Source of the DNA: Amia ocellicauda
Taxonomy: Eukaryota > Chordata > Actinopteri > Amiiformes > Amiidae
Reading direction: 5' to 3'
Assembly: GCF_036373705.1 (NCBI RefSeq)
Contig: NC_089863.1
Coordinates: forward strand, 6,609,357 to 6,673,356
Length of the DNA stretch: 64,000 bases
Part shown: positions 1-12,600 of the stretch, in pieces
How positions within the stretch are numbered: the first letter of the stretch is position 1
Layout of the letters: each line of letters begins with the position of its first letter
Translations under genes and position numbers: made by a program
The notes under the pieces: generated by a model
What the model was told of the DNA's origin: nothing
Seen by the model: the letters and a program-made list of their open reading frames with translations, nothing else
Database searches by the model: none

Positions 1-866
1 TTTGGGACGCAGCCGTGGTGTTAGTCGGTGTGGATACATTATAGAATTAACGGTGATACGTAACATAAATTGGCGACGGGGATGTTTTATACACCTTTGC
101 AATTGTACCAAATGATGTCAGTATTCACTAAGTGGTACTAAGCAAGTGTTCAAACTATTAACCCACGTATTACGCTATAAAAGATGGCTGCCGCGATTGG
201 CCATGTTGATGCCTTTAATGAGTCTGTGGAACCGTGGATGACAAACATTGAGAGGTTCGAGCATTTAGTAACAGCAACCGATACTCCTGATGAGCAACGT
301 GTGGCTGTTGCTGAGTGTTATGGGGAATCAGCGCCAGGAAGCCAGGAAATAAAACAATGAAAGCATCGTGGGAGTATTGGAACAAGACCTCATTTATTGT
401 ATTCACTTGTATAAATTGCAAATTGTAAAATGTATTATGCTTTGAATTGCACTATATTTTGTGAATTTGAATTTGTAATGTTATGCCTTGTACTGCACTG
501 TATTTTTGCACTTTGTATTGCGCTTCTAGTTTGTAAATCGCCCTGGATTAATAATCCCCTTGACTGGCTCGGGGGACTGGGCAGCCTACCCCCAACCTCT
601 AGCATAGTATTTACCACCTGTGTGAAAGGAAGTGTATGTTATTTGTTATGTTAACAAATCATTAAGAAGGAAGGAAATGTCATGTATTTGAGCATGTTAC
701 CTGATGACCAGTAGGGGTCACTGTGTAAAATATACAGCCCTGTAAAGGCTTGTCTGGTGTTTTTGCCCACCAGGGCTGAAGTGCTTGCTTTCCTCAATAT
801 AAAGGTTTGAGACATGCCGTTAGAGTCAGTGTGGATACATTATAGAATTAAGGGTGATACATAACA
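1..866 (+). mobile_element. Ty3/Gypsy-type LTR retrotransposon, internally deleted
   Basis: The window opens inside a 5' LTR that ends at 65 (ending in TAACA). A primer-binding-like stretch, TGGCGACGGGGATG, follows at about 71. A gag-like start lies at 184 (MAAAIGHVDAFN..., then VEPWM..IERFEHLV), which resembles the N-terminus of Gypsy gag proteins. After about 330 the gag frame is lost and no protease, reverse transcriptase or integrase is present. A purine tract (GAAGGAAGGAAA) sits at 666-677, directly before a 3' LTR at 678-866 that begins TGTCATG and ends ATAACA. The last ~45 bases of the two LTRs match closely (GTGTGGATACATTATAGAATTAA). It is a dead, internally deleted element. The family call rests on layout and the short gag start. 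Confidence 0.7.
678..866 (+). repeat. 3' LTR of the Gypsy-type element
   Basis: This 189-bp LTR has TG...CA ends and is preceded by a polypurine tract. Its 3' end nearly repeats the 5' LTR remnant at 1-65. The target duplication cannot be tested because the 5' flank is outside the window. Confidence 0.65.
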
Positions 867-1185
867 ACAATAATAATGATAATAATAAGAAAACCAACAG
901 TCAGTCTGGGAATTTATGAACATCAGGAACTATACACTAATCCACCTTCTATGTGTTGCATTTAAATACATGTGTTGCATGTAAATGCTTTTCACTTGCA
1001 GATTTCATGTAATTTAGACAATTGGAAGCCAATTTCCTTGTTTGAGAGAGGTAACACATAGATAACTTATGTGCCTGGGATAGTGTATTTCCCAGGTTCC
1101 ACCTTGGCCTCCATGTCCAGGTGTTCCACAGGCAGTAGACGTAATCTCCCACAATGGGTAACACACTACCATACTCATACACAAC
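867..1185. other. Unassigned sequence before the hAT insertion
   Basis: It starts with an AAT-rich stretch. A 77-codon minus-strand frame (949-1182) has no recognised homology and is cut by the hAT target site, so I do not call it a gene. Confidence 0.3.
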
Positions 1186-2539
1186 CAGTGCTGGGGAAAG
1201 TTACTTTTAAAAGTAATGCCTTACAATATTGAGTTACTCCCTAAAAAGGAACTAATTGCATTACTGAGTTACTTTTAATGGAAAGTAATGTGTTACGTTA
1301 CTTTTGTGTTACTTTTTCTTAGCTGGCTGAGGCTCGATCTCTTCCAGGCCTTGCAGGTGTTTTTTGACTGAGAAGTTCTTTTTTGCATTAGTGTTTAATG
1401 CAGTAATGCATTGAACAACAGACTATATAACATACACCTTCATTTTCTTTTAAATTAGAATCCATTTATTCTAGTTTATAATAACAGGTAGATTTCATAT
1501 TTTGTGCATAATTATTAGCACAGCTAAACACATTCAATGAAGTTATGTTTGACAAAATAGGGCAAATATCTTAAACATTTAAAGTGTTTAATAACTTAAA
1601 ACAATAGAGAACAAACTACATCACAAATTAAACATAAATGTCTCAGCTTTCAGATTTGAAAAATGTAAACAAATGTGTAAGTTGATTCCAACAAGCCCAA
1701 AAAAACTCTTTTTGAGTTTTCTATTTAGTTTTTCCATCTCAGAAATGTACAGCTCTGGCCTGTCATCTCCATGTCTGACTTATCTGTTCCCGCACAGGCA
1801 TGAGTGCGAGAGTCTACGTGGCTATATTAATTTTAATTAAGAATTTTAATTTAGTACTTAAACACTTTAGTTATTAAAATTTGAATTAGTCTGTGTTCCT
1901 AAATACACTGCGCATACCCATTCCTGACTTTTCCTAACCTAATGATATGTATTAAACATGCCTTCAGCCTTTTAGCTGCATAAACGCAAAAATAAATAAG
2001 TTATAAACATATTTACCTAGAATAGCGAAAATCGGGTTATTTTGCCCGGTCATTTAAATACATAATAACTCAAATATTACGCATAATCCTGCCTTCATTT
2101 TACAATACACTCAGTCTGGCGCTCCAGTGGTGATCTCTACCCGTCTACAGTCTTTCATGTGCTTGAAAAACACGCATTGTACAGCATTACAGGCGTTTTC
2201 TTACAGCTGTATTCAGATTGAGAGGATACAGTGATTACCCGCAAATAAACAAGGATTGGAAACGGAGACTGAAGAGAGCATTATTCCAATATTTACGTTT
2301 GCACTTGTTTCATTCTCTTATTGTATGCTGTTTTTGAGCTTTTTGCTAACTGTAGGCTATATAGTTATTCATGTTTTGACTGCAGTGTGTGCGTTTAGAA
2401 AAAAGTGCTTTGTTATTTATAGCAATAATTTTAATGTTTTATGATCATATTTCAATTTAAATACTACATTTGTGCTATGTAAATGTTGGACTTGATGTTC
2501 ATTAATAAAACTTCTGATTTTTATACGATGGTTTGATAT

Positions 2540-5500
2540 CAATCAATCATCAATCAATCAATCGCAGGGTAGCCACAGAGCGCTTTACAGACTTGTAAAC
2601 ATACAACAAACGTATAGCAAAATAAAAAACATAAATACAATAAAATCAAATATAGACCTGTAAACATTTTACATGATCTAGAATAAAGTGAGTGAATATT
2701 TAAGTAAATAAACCATTTAGGCACGGAGGAGAGAAAAACAAAAAAACTCCTATGGATGGCATGTAGGAGAAAATCAATTTCTGGGGGTCCACAGCTTAGG
2801 GCCTAGGCCTAATGGTTGCCTCCCCTCCAGGCAGTATAGTTATTACAGCAGCAAGGAGATCAGAAAGTTCTTTATCGGTGCTGCTGGCTGTGGTCTTCCC
2901 TCTGGAGGAGGCCTCTCGCTGGCCATTGGGGGTGGAGGGTTTGGACCATCAACAGGCTTTGGGTTGCGATGGCTCGTCAAACCTTGGGTGTGGATGCCCC
3001 GTTGACCATCCGTGGTGAGGTGCTTCTGGGATGGGTTGTGCCTCATCAGACTTCCATGGTGGGGGACGAGGTGCCTCGTTGGACCCTCAGAGGAGGCTGT
3101 TGCTGGAAGACAAGAAGGCAGTCGTGCTCAGATACTCGTCATGCAGTGCAGGACATTTCCAAAGACAGTTGTGCAATTGCATGTCCATGGCACACCGGCG
3201 GCACTATGGGCTAGAAACACAGAGACAAAACAGATGAGTCTTCAGCCGTGATTTAAAGGCTAAGACAGAGGGGGCATCTCTTACATTGGCTGGAAGATCG
3301 TTCCACAGCTTCGGGGCCCTATAACTGAATGCTCTACCACCTGCGGTTTTCTTGTGTATTTTAGGGAGCGCTAAGTAACCGGCTTCCTGTGATCTCAATG
3401 GCCGACCTGGAGTGTATTCCATAAGGAGATCTTTTAGTAGGGAGGTGCCAGCCCCTTTAGTGCTTTAAATGTTAGTAAGAGAAATTTGAAATCTATCCTG
3501 TAGCGCAAGGGCAGCCAGTGAAGAGAAGCCAATACTGGAGTGATGTGTTCATGTTTTTTTGTTTTTGTTAGGATTCTTGCAGCAGCATTTTGGACTGAAG
3601 TGCAGAAATAGCTCTGTTTGTGCTGCCTGACAGAATGGCATTGCAGTAATCCAATCTAGATGTAACAAATGCGTGTATCAATTTCTCAGTGTCCTGTAAT
3701 GAGAGGAATTGTTTTAGTCTAGCAATGTTTCTAAGCTGGAGGAAGGAAGATCTCGACACATTCTGAATGTGTGATTCAAAAGATAGATTATGATCACAGA
3801 TGACACCCAGGTTTCGTGCCATCTCCTTAGGGGAGAAATTAAAGTTATCATTACTCAGTTTTGTTAGTGCATGATGAACAGTTCTTTTTTTGACTTCTGT
3901 TTTGTCAGAATTAAGCATAAGAAAATGTTTTGTCATCCATGTTTTAATCTCAGGCAGACAGCACATTAGTTTTTCTAGGTCTATGGTGTTGTTAGGATTT
4001 ACTGACAGATATAATTGTGTGTCATCTGTGTAACTGTGAAAGTTAATATTATGTTGTCAAATTATATCACCTAAAGGGAGCATGTATAATGAAAAAAGTA
4101 TAGGTCCGAGGACTGAGCCCTGTGGGACTCCGTACTTAACCTCAGTTAAATTTGAGTGGTTCTCGTTAATCTGTACATATTGGAGTCTGTTTGACAGATA
4201 TGTGATTGTGTCAAAAGCCGCACTTAAGTCTAATAAAATAATAACACTAGTGTGCCCTACATCAGAGGACTGAAACACATCATTCAATACTTTTAACTGG
4301 GCTGTTTCTGTACTATGGCTGGAACGGAAGCCTGATTGAAGTTCTTCATAAAGATGATTATCGGTTAAAAAAGCTGGCAGATGGTTTGCAACTACTTTCT
4401 CTAGAACCTTAGAAAGGAAGGGAAGGTTTGAGAGGTCGATAGTGTTTAAGTTGGTTAGGGCCGGCACTGGATTTCTTAAGAAGTGGCTTAATTACAGCTA
4501 TTTTAAATGAATCAGGAACAGATCCTGAGGATAAAGAGACATTAATAATATTGTGTATTCTGTGAATAATTAATGGCAGAGATTGTTTTATCAGTTTAGT
4601 GGGTATAGGGTCTAGTGCGCAGGTTGTTGTTTTCATTTTAGTAATTAAGGAGACCAATTCCTGGTGATTTACTACGTTAAACGAGTCCAAGGTAGTCCGG
4701 GGCTGTGAAGGACTGCATGTGGCTATAGTATCTGTGTATGTTTCCTGTTCTATCTGTTTTCTAATGCTGTTAACTTTGCTATTGAAATGATCCATGAAGT
4801 CACTACAGGTGAAATTGGAGGGATAACCTCTGAAGGCTTCACCTGCTAGTAAGTGTGTTCGTCAAACCATGGCGAGTGTTTTGTTGGTTTAATTTGTTGG
4901 TGTCCTTAATGGGGCTACTGTATCTAAAGCAGTGCTTAGTGTATTGTTGAAATTATTTAATAATTCATCTGCAGATCCTGTTTTGATAAAGCTAGCATTT
5001 GGCAACAGGGTAGTGAATTTATGAATAGTAGTGGGATTTAGGCAACGAATTTCTATATTCCTCTCCTGTGTGACTAATTCTACTCCAGGCAGCTCAAATG
5101 TAATAAGGCAGTGGTCGGAAATTGTCTGGTTTTGGGGTGATATTATTAGGTTGTGAATCTGTACCCCACGGGTTATAACTAGATCTAGTGTGTGATTGTG
5201 ACGATGTGTGGGTCCTGACACATGCTGAGTGAAGCCTACAGACTCCAATAGGGACAAGAAACTAACAGTGAGGGGGTCGTCTTTAATGTCAATATGTATG
5301 TTAAAGTCCCCCAAAATAACAAGTTTATCATAGTGTATGGCTAAGTCAGATAAGAGATTGCTAAATTCAGTCATAAAAAAGGAATAGGGGCCTGGTGGCC
5401 TATAAATAGCTATAAGCTGAAGAGGTGGATTAAGCCTAAATTCTACCTGGTGAATTTCAAAAGATGGGAAGCTGTCTAATGTCTTAGTAGAGGCGTAGGT

Positions 5501-6000
5501 CTGTGTGGTAGATGGTGGCCACCCCCCCCCCCCCCCCACGGCCTGTTGCACGGGCCTTCTGGCAGTAAGAGTAGTCATTAGGGGAGGCTTCTACTAATGG
5601 AATAGTGTCGTCTGGTCTTAACCAGGTCTCAGTCAAGGTGAGCACATTAAGCACATTATTAAGGCTGCTTTGTTAGGTAGTGAGCGGATGTTTAAGACAG
5701 CAAGCTTATACATGGGAGGAGTAATGTGAGCAGGTAATTTCTGTCTTGTAGATTTAACTTCTATTAGATTGTTGAAACGAGGGCCCCGAGAGGAAGGAAT
5801 ACATCCAAGCCTATGACAAATTACTGTTTTAATAGGATAACTATTGATTTTGTTTGTATAAGATTTAATCTCAGGACTATGTACTTTATTGGATGACCCC
5901 AGGCAGGGATCTAGGATCGGGGTCAGGCTGTGCTGGGAGTTACCGGTGCTCTGAGGAGTCACGTTTTTAAACAACTAGCTATATTATCAGATAACATTAG
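2540..6000 (-). mobile_element. L2-clade LINE, near full length, decayed
   Basis: On the minus strand an L2-type ORF2 can be followed in order, broken by frameshifts and stops. The start of the endonuclease is at about 5,974-5,633 (LAVLNIRSLPNKA). The endonuclease body is at 5,578-4,889 (AIYRPPGPYS, VILGDFNIHID, TISDHCLITFEL). Reverse transcriptase is at 4,795-4,057 ([60 protein letters not shown]). The C-terminal part is at 3,966-3,204 (FVTSRLDYCNAILSG, LWNDLPANVRDAPSV). The 3' end at about 2,540-2,580 carries a TGATTGATT-type tail and a GCGCTTTACA motif, both common in fish L2. It is nested in the hAT element. Confidence 0.85.
5521..5537 (+). repeat. Poly-C run inside the L2 endonuclease region
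   Basis: An uninterrupted C run of about 17 bases. It sits in the L2 endonuclease frame near 5,578 and is a likely slippage or assembly-error site. Confidence 0.8.
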
Positions 6001-6265
6001 CGCTCCTCTCCAGCTCGGATGGAGCCCATCTCTTCTGTATATCACAGCTAATAAAGAGCTATGGTTACAACAACCGGCTTTGTAGGTAGAAATGTCAGCG
6101 CTTCTAGTGTTAAAAAATGTAAAAGTAACTCGCAATACTTTTTTTAAAGTAACTCAAATATTAATGTGTAAATTTATAAAGTAATGCGTTGCTCGTTACT
6201 TCAGAAAAGTAATATTACGTAACGCGAGTTTCTTGTAAGGCGTTACCCCCAACACTGTACACAAC

Positions 6266-7225
6266 AGACAACTCCCAAATACAGACTGCAAAATAACATC
6301 AAAGCCTTCATCACAGAACAATTTTGACATTTAACCTTTCGCAAAAGCCCCGCCCACTCAGTTGCTGTTGCTGCGCCCGTCAAGCCACACTGCTGTGTAA
6401 GCGGAAACTGCCCCCCTCTACCCCCCCCCGGTATTTTCTCTCAGTCCCCCTAGAAATAATATAGATATGAAGTAACATGGCGGTCAGATAGTCCGACAAA
6501 GCACCGTTAGCCGCTCCTTGTATTTTCACAATGACAAAGACAACATCATTAGCCACTAGCTTACCTTGGAGCAGACACATGTATGTTTGTTCATCTTCGT
6601 GGTATTTAGCTGGGAATCGGGCCTCTCACACTGTCTTATCCACTGTCGGCATCTTTCCTCTTGGGTTTTGGGTTTTGGGCTTTGGAAAGGAGAAAAAATT
6701 ACTTTCTCGTTAGTGCTCTGTTTCTCGTTCCTCCCTCGTCACTCATCATTAGTCTATTTGTTTCTAGAGCTGTCGTTTGTCATCCAATCAGAGGAGGCTC
6801 TGTGACTGCTTCAACCCGCCCGTTTTCCCCAGCAGGAGGCTGTGTTGTCTGTGCTGTTCAGTGCTTTGTGCGATTGCTGTTGTTATACCTGCAGGTTTCG
6901 TTTGTATTGTTTTGTATGTTATCTGTTTCAATCCCACTGTCACCCATCCCTGTAATAAGCCTGGGGAGGGTGAAGTAGGTAGGTAAGATGCCCCAGGGCT
7001 TCCATTTACATCACATAGGGTTTGGTTTCTGTTTCAAAACACTAGGCTAGTCCTTCACGGGGTGCCACAATGTGTATTTTTGGGCTTGGCTATGAGGGTG
7101 TTGCCTTAGTGGCTTAAATAGGTTGGGGTTTTCTTTATTTCTTTGATTTGGCACCCATGTGTTCATCCTCCCTTTAGTCCTGTGTATCTGCTATTTATTG
7201 TGTTTTATCCGGGGTATGTGTCATG
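6266..7225. other. No gene recognised
   Basis: This mixed sequence lies between the hAT right end and the Harbinger element. Several overlapping plus-strand frames (6,531-6,986) have no recognisable domain and low-complexity composition. Confidence 0.3.
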
Positions 7226-8640
7226 CCCCGAGGGGTGTACTACGAAGGGAGTTTAACCTACTCAGAGTTAACTCGGGGCTATCAAGGAAAGTCAGGGTTG
7301 ACAAACTCTGATTGCCTAAACTGGTGTTAAACAGTACTACGACGGTGGTTAAGATGTCGGTTAGTTGACTCGTGTGAACTGGAGTGTGTGCGCATGTCTG
7401 TGCGCCGGACTGTCCCCGGAGCAATGCAGCTGATAATGTCAGGATATGAGGGTTTAAGGAAAGGTCAGCGGCTAAATCTATCACTGTGGTGGCCAATAAA
7501 GCCAGGGAGGCTTGTTGGCAGCGCATTGCCGGCAGAGTCAATTCGTAAGAGCAGTATTCTTGTCATATGTTCTCTATTTTGTCTTACGGATTCTTCTTTT
7601 ATTTGTAATATGATTGAGACGTAAGGACACGTAAAATAGTCTTTCTAAATATGTGAAAACAATTAGGATAATTCAATTATAGTCTACACATGGGCTACAT
7701 CTCTGAAATTGACCCGTTACTCACTGTTAATGAATTAAGATCTACTCCCTAAAGCACCCAGGCTGTAGAGCTGCCTGTGTGAATTCAATGCTATTGTGTT
7801 CAGAATAACTTCATTCTAACAATCATTTCAGCTGCAGCCCCAGTGGAAAGAGCACCTGCAACAAGTCTGGATGAAAAATAAAAATATTCTGTCAAGTGGT
7901 ATGTATTAATAATACTCATCATTAATACACAGTACAGATGTGGTGTGTAGCCTACACTTACAATAGTCTATTCATGTGTTCACAGCAAACATTGATGCTG
8001 TGAAATGACTTCCTATTCACTTAATCCCCCTCATGTTCTCCTAGGGGTGCTCTAATGGGGATATGCGTACAGTCAATTGCACCAATCACCCTCTGGATAT
8101 CTATGGAAAAGGTGTTCTGTATATAGGCCCAGCCTATGCATGTTAAAAATAGACCAAGTATTTTTATATTGTGAATTACCTGTGATCCCATAAAAATCCT
8201 CTTTGGTCTTTAGAACGCTTAAATGGCCAGGGACACAACAAATGCATCCAGCAGTTTAGAGAGAGCAAGTGCCACCTTGCGAGCTGCACGGCAGACAGTG
8301 TTCCTGCTCAGAGGTGCAGCATCACCAATGGGATACATGAAGTGTCAGCTGGCAAAATACCGCACAGCAAGACACACTGTCTGTTCAACAGTGTGGGCAT
8401 CACTCCAGTGAGTGGCATTGACACGTCTGGCCCTAGAAACTGGCAAAGATACTGAATTCCCTCAGATGAGAATTTATATCTTTCATAGAGAGCATCATCG
8501 GGGTGAGCTAGAGGAGCTGCCCGGTCTCTACACACCCTCGCCCTGCGGAGTGAGCCTCTCACAATCCGTGCCCAATGTCGATTGTGTCCCAACAAGATTG
8601 TGGGCGGAGGGGTGCTGCTTACATAGGGTAACATCGAGTT
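7226..8640 (-). mobile_element. Harbinger/PIF-type DNA transposon, inactivated
   Basis: The minus strand from 8,634 encodes a HARBI1-like transposase: WARIVRGSLRRARVCRDRAAP, then PLAHPDDALYERYKFSSEGI and QYLCQFLGP. A frameshift leads to AHTVEQTVCLAVRYFAS, a TGA stop, then HFMYPIGDAAPLSRNTVC and RAARKVALALS. After a probable intron (about 8,120-8,190) comes DIQRVIGAIDCTHIPIRAP at 8,103-8,047, which holds the first catalytic Asp region. On the plus strand at about 7,465-7,550, AAKSITVVANKAREACWQRI then AGRVNS resembles the SANT/Myb-like second protein of Harbinger elements. A possible terminal segment (GGGGTGTACTACGAAGG) lies at 7,231. Multiple stops make it non-functional. Confidence 0.7.
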
Positions 8641-9245
8641 TTATTTATTATTTTACTGCATTGTATGTGGCCCCATTCTGTCTCTACATTATGGTGCACA
8701 TTCCCACCCACACTTTCTACCTCTAGCTCCTAGGCCAAGGGGAGAGTTTGTAACAGTCCCAATGATGCTCAACTCAGCAGAGACAGAGAGGTGAGTGCAG
8801 TGGGGGTACACAGAAGACAGAGGTGCACAAATGTGCTGCCAGGTCCATGTTATGTTGACTCGTAATAGTAATAGTAATTAACACTTAGGGTTGGGGGAAC
8901 TAATATACAGGGACAGGCAGCACAACAGAGAGGTACACCTATAGTGGGGAGTTGTGTCTCCAGTTGTGTTTGTAATATTTGTCTTAAATATGTTCTAAAA
9001 GTGCTGGTCAAACCAAATTACTATTTATCAACGGTCAAATTAAACGTTGAGGGGGCAGGGCGGGAGGAGGCCAGTGGGGGGGGGGGGTAAACTGATGGTT
9101 GTTTATGGTTTGAGTATGGGGGGGTTGGTGTGGCTAAAATGCCAGGGCTGAGTTCTGGTCCTAGTCCGCCCCTGTGGCAGAACACAGGGAGAGGCAGAGA
9201 GGGGGAGAGAGAGAGAGAGAGGGAGTGCGGTGCAATCGCAGTGCA
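8641..9245. other. No gene recognised
   Basis: Low-information sequence with a G run near 9,077-9,088. A TTTATT (AATAAA on the minus strand) lies near 8,641. It could serve as a polyadenylation signal for the weak exon candidate at 9,246-9,448. Confidence 0.3.
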
Positions 9246-9448
9246 TCACCGCAGCCTGATGTGTGAGAGAGCCAGTGTGGGCGAGTAGTCAGGAACAATG
9301 ATGGGCAACGAGAAGATCTCATCCCCCGGGCTGCCGGGTCTAGGGGTCGCTGAGGCGGGGGCTGCCATCCTTGGGAGGTGGTCCTCCAGTGTGACAGGGA
9401 GAGGGGTGAGGCAGGATAAGCGCTCCCCATAGCAATGAAAACACTCTG
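9246..9448 (-). CDS. Possible terminal coding exon, unidentified gene (weak)
   Basis: On the minus strand a pyrimidine-rich tract ending CTGCATTTCAG precedes AGTGTTTTCATTGC at about 9,448. One frame then runs CFHCYGERLSCLTPLPVTLE, DHLPRMAAPASATPRPGSP, GDEIFSLPIIVPDYS and LALSHIRLR to a stop at 9,246-9,248. Amino-acid composition is protein-like rather than repeat-like, unlike the flanking (GA)n and (CA)n. No family is recognised and no upstream exon was found, so this may be chance. Confidence 0.2.
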
Positions 9449-9499
9449 AAATGCAGAAAGAGAGAGAAAGAGAGAGTGAGGAATAGATAGAGATGGGGG

Positions 9500-9575
9500 T
9501 GAGAGAGAGTGATAAGAGAGAGAGAGAGAGAGAGACAGAGACAGACAGACACACACACACACACACACACACACA
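9500..9575. repeat. (GA)n followed by (CA)n microsatellite
   Basis: GAGAGA runs at 9,501-9,535 lead into ACACAC at 9,549-9,574. Confidence 0.9.
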
Positions 9576-9659
9576 GACTGGACTGCTGAAGATGAATACA
9601 GGCACATAAACTGACTGCTTATTGAAATAAAGGTAAGCACAGTGTTCACTAACACTACA

Positions 9660-10585
9660 CTAAGAGAGTGATAATACCAACACTAAGAGTCAACTATATA
9701 CAAAAAGGGTTTATTTACAAATGGGAGGGAAGTATATACAAGTATGAACAATATTCCAAAATAGACATGATAATAGTAATACAAATAATAAACAAATACA
9801 CACTAAGCTAATCTAGAAGGGAATCCACTACCTGACTTATGTTTGGAATAAACCCTAACCGTCTACACGAACTAAACTAGAACTAAACCACCCCAACCTA
9901 AATAGCTAATGCACAAGACAACATATATCCCTACGTGTAAATGTGTAAACCCATGGGTATTTCACCCATCTACCCGTTTTCCCCTGAACAAAAGTCAATA
10001 ACTGTTTACAATGTGACAAAGCCAAAACAGAGAAGAAAACAGTAGGTAATACACGAGGAAAACACAATCAATCACAAAGTTAGCTTTACACAAACAAACA
10101 GGGTAGCAACACAAAATGGCGGACACCTGCGTACAATAGGGATAGGGAAGACAACAGAACACAGTACACGCCAGTACACGTACACGCACTTACGTAAGGG
10201 CACGTAACAATGGGGATACTTTGGAAGAATCAATTAATATTCATTAAATACTAATATGCAAGGCTAACCAATTATGTTGTCTACTGAATAATGAACAGTA
10301 TGGCTTAAGAATAGATATGCCAAACCCTGTGGTATATTTCTACCTCACCACTTCTGTAACCTTGTGGAAAACTCTCAAAAACAACAGCAATGTTTTTTTT
10401 TTTTAATATATCCATGTCTACCTCCTCAACATAAAGTGTCAAGGCAAGGGAGATCATATGTTTTGAGAACTGAGTGTCTCTGTCTGCTACAGACTTCTCA
10501 AGACACATTCAAAAAATCAGATGCACACAGACCCTGTATGAGCCAAAACTAATAAATGTTGTTAAGTTCAATATACATAGTGATC
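9660..10585. other. No gene recognised
   Basis: AT-rich sequence with short frames only. I see no domain, RNA gene or clear repeat boundary here. Confidence 0.3.
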
Positions 10586-10589
10586 AATA

Positions 10590-10890
10590 CTAGTAATTCT
10601 TATACCACTGGAAGTCTTTGGGGTTAGTCTTTACCAACCTTACACACCGACTTGGTGCAATGTTTGCTTCTTGGTAGATTTGCTCAAGCTCTTTCAAGTT
10701 GCCTGGGGATTGCTTATGGACGGCAGTTTTTAAGTCTTTCCACAGATTTTCAATAGGATTCAAATCAGGACTTTGACATTCACTTTCATATTCTGAAGCC
10801 ACTCCAGTGTGGCTTTGGCTTTGGAAAACTGTCCAGCTGAAAGGTGAATTTTCATCCCAGTTTTAAGTCTTTAGCTGCCGGGAAAAGGTT
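10590..10890 (-). mobile_element. Tc1/mariner transposase 3' fragment
   Basis: The minus strand from 10,790 encodes SPDLNPIENLWKDLKTAVHK followed by SPGNLKELEQIYQEA and PSRCVRLVKT. This matches the C-terminal block of fish Tc1 transposases, including the last catalytic acidic residue in the NPIENLW motif. Sequence up to about 10,890 (GGTGAATTTTCATCCCAG) also looks Tc1-derived. No terminal repeats are seen, so it is a truncated relic. Confidence 0.75.
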
Positions 10891-12600
10891 ATTTTTTTAA
10901 ACTGTTATAAGTGTTAACATGGAGATGCCAGTTTGAGTTGCACTGCTGATAAAACTGTTCATCTGATTCTTGAACCATTGTTTGTTGTATCTACTGGCTT
11001 TAATGGGGTTTTGTTTGCTTCTGTCTTGCCCCCCTATTATACAGGCTTGTTTTGTGAAGTGCTCTGGATATTATTGACTGATGCACATTTTCTCCCATCT
11101 CAGCCATTGAACTCTGAAGCTCTTTCAAAGAAATGTACTCAGCAGGACTTTACGCTTGCAGAACAACAGAAAAAGCCAGAGTTTTCTTAAGTTATCCTGA
11201 AAGTTATCCTGGCTAACTCTGTTATTGTAAGATTTGTTTTTCTTCCTCCACCCCAGCAATAGCAAAAATGTAATATTAGTTTTGAGGCTATTAAAATAAC
11301 CAGAACTGCTGCAGGGATTGCACTCAAACTTCAAACACTATGACAGAGGGCAGAACTCAAGAATCTGGCCAAGTGTGACGTCACGCCCTTATATGAAACT
11401 GTGTGCGACACGAACCAGCACAATAATTGTACCTGTTACAGGGATTCTGGTAATGGCTCCATGCATACCAACATTGATAATAATGGTAAGAAGAATATCA
11501 TTAAAATGAATACAAAAATAAATAAATACATACATAAAAGAAAGGGTAATATATAAAGAAAACATTAATTCATCTATTCTGGGGCAATATTGTAAGTACA
11601 CAAGTACACCATTTGATTATTGTTGAAGTATCTGATTGACTGCAAATCAATGAACCATTCCTTCAATTTAAACAAAACTTCGATTATTACACACATATAA
11701 ATAAAAGTACTGTAAAAGTGTATGTTTCTCTGTTTAAATCAGGAGACCTGATGGAATGTTTAATTATAAAAACTTAGTTAAATACAAACAAATCACCTTG
11801 CTTAGTAAAGCAAGAATTTTAAACCTACATTCAATCTGGGAGCTGATCTTAAATTACACACCCATCGCAATTCTAAAGTAACGGAGTGTGAGTTGAGTAA
11901 ATACAACTCTCTGAGTTCATTTCTGCTTCTTGCATCGTCTCATCACGGCTATATTGCAGCTGATTTCAGAGATAGAAAAAGATCGATTTCTGGTTGTGAT
12001 TTTAAAAGCATGCTGTTTTTCTTCACATATTTGATGCTTACCATACTCACAATCAAGCAAAAACATTGACTTACGTTTATTAGCTTATTCACCCAACAGA
12101 AAGAACTGCAGCAGAGTTATGGTACATTTAATACATAATAAAGTATCAATAACTGCATCAGTATTTCACCATAGTAATGTACTTAATGTGTGGTACAGAT
12201 TAGTGCCGTTCACTGCTGGAGAATGGAGTCAGACACAGAACTGTGTGAATTTCCAGACAAACACTGATGTCTAACTGCTGTGCCTGACAAAGATCTGCTC
12301 TGATCAGCTGCTTCACACTCCTGTCCTGTGGTTTGACTTGGACGGCCTCTTTTGGGGTGTCAAATGGAGATGTAGTTGTCCAAAAATTACTCCCCCACCA
12401 CGTTGACATGATTTTTCTGGACAGTAAAGGAGCTGGCTGAGTATTACAATATGATGATACACATGGCACTGATACATATAACTATTAACATAACTGTTTG
12501 TGTAATTTAAATTTACAAATCTAATCCAGTGCAGATTATCTCTAGTATGAATACACTGCTGAGATTAAAGGTTGCTTGCTTAACTGAGGCTCTTCCCACT
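10891..12600. other. No gene recognised; downstream flank of the zinc-finger gene
   Basis: AT-rich DNA. A minus-strand AATAAA (TTTATT at 12,077-12,082) is a plausible polyadenylation signal for the zinc-finger exon and would give a 3' UTR of about 520 bases. An 89-codon minus frame at 12,200-12,469 has no recognised homology. Confidence 0.35.

Larger units (their letters stand above)
1186..6257. mobile_element. hAT-type DNA transposon, non-autonomous, carrying an L2 insertion
   Basis: The left end begins CAGTGCTGGGGAAAGTTAC at 1186. The right end, read inward on the minus strand from 6257, begins CAGTGTTGGGGGTAACGCC. Both terminal regions are rich in AGTAAC/GTTACT motifs (1186-1320 and about 6,112-6,257). 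The element is flanked by an exact 8-bp direct repeat, TACACAAC, at 1178-1185 and 6258-6265, as expected for hAT insertion. I see no hAT transposase. Most of the interior is an L2 LINE in the opposite orientation. The segment 1,320-2,540 is AT-rich with no recognisable coding potential. Confidence 0.75.
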
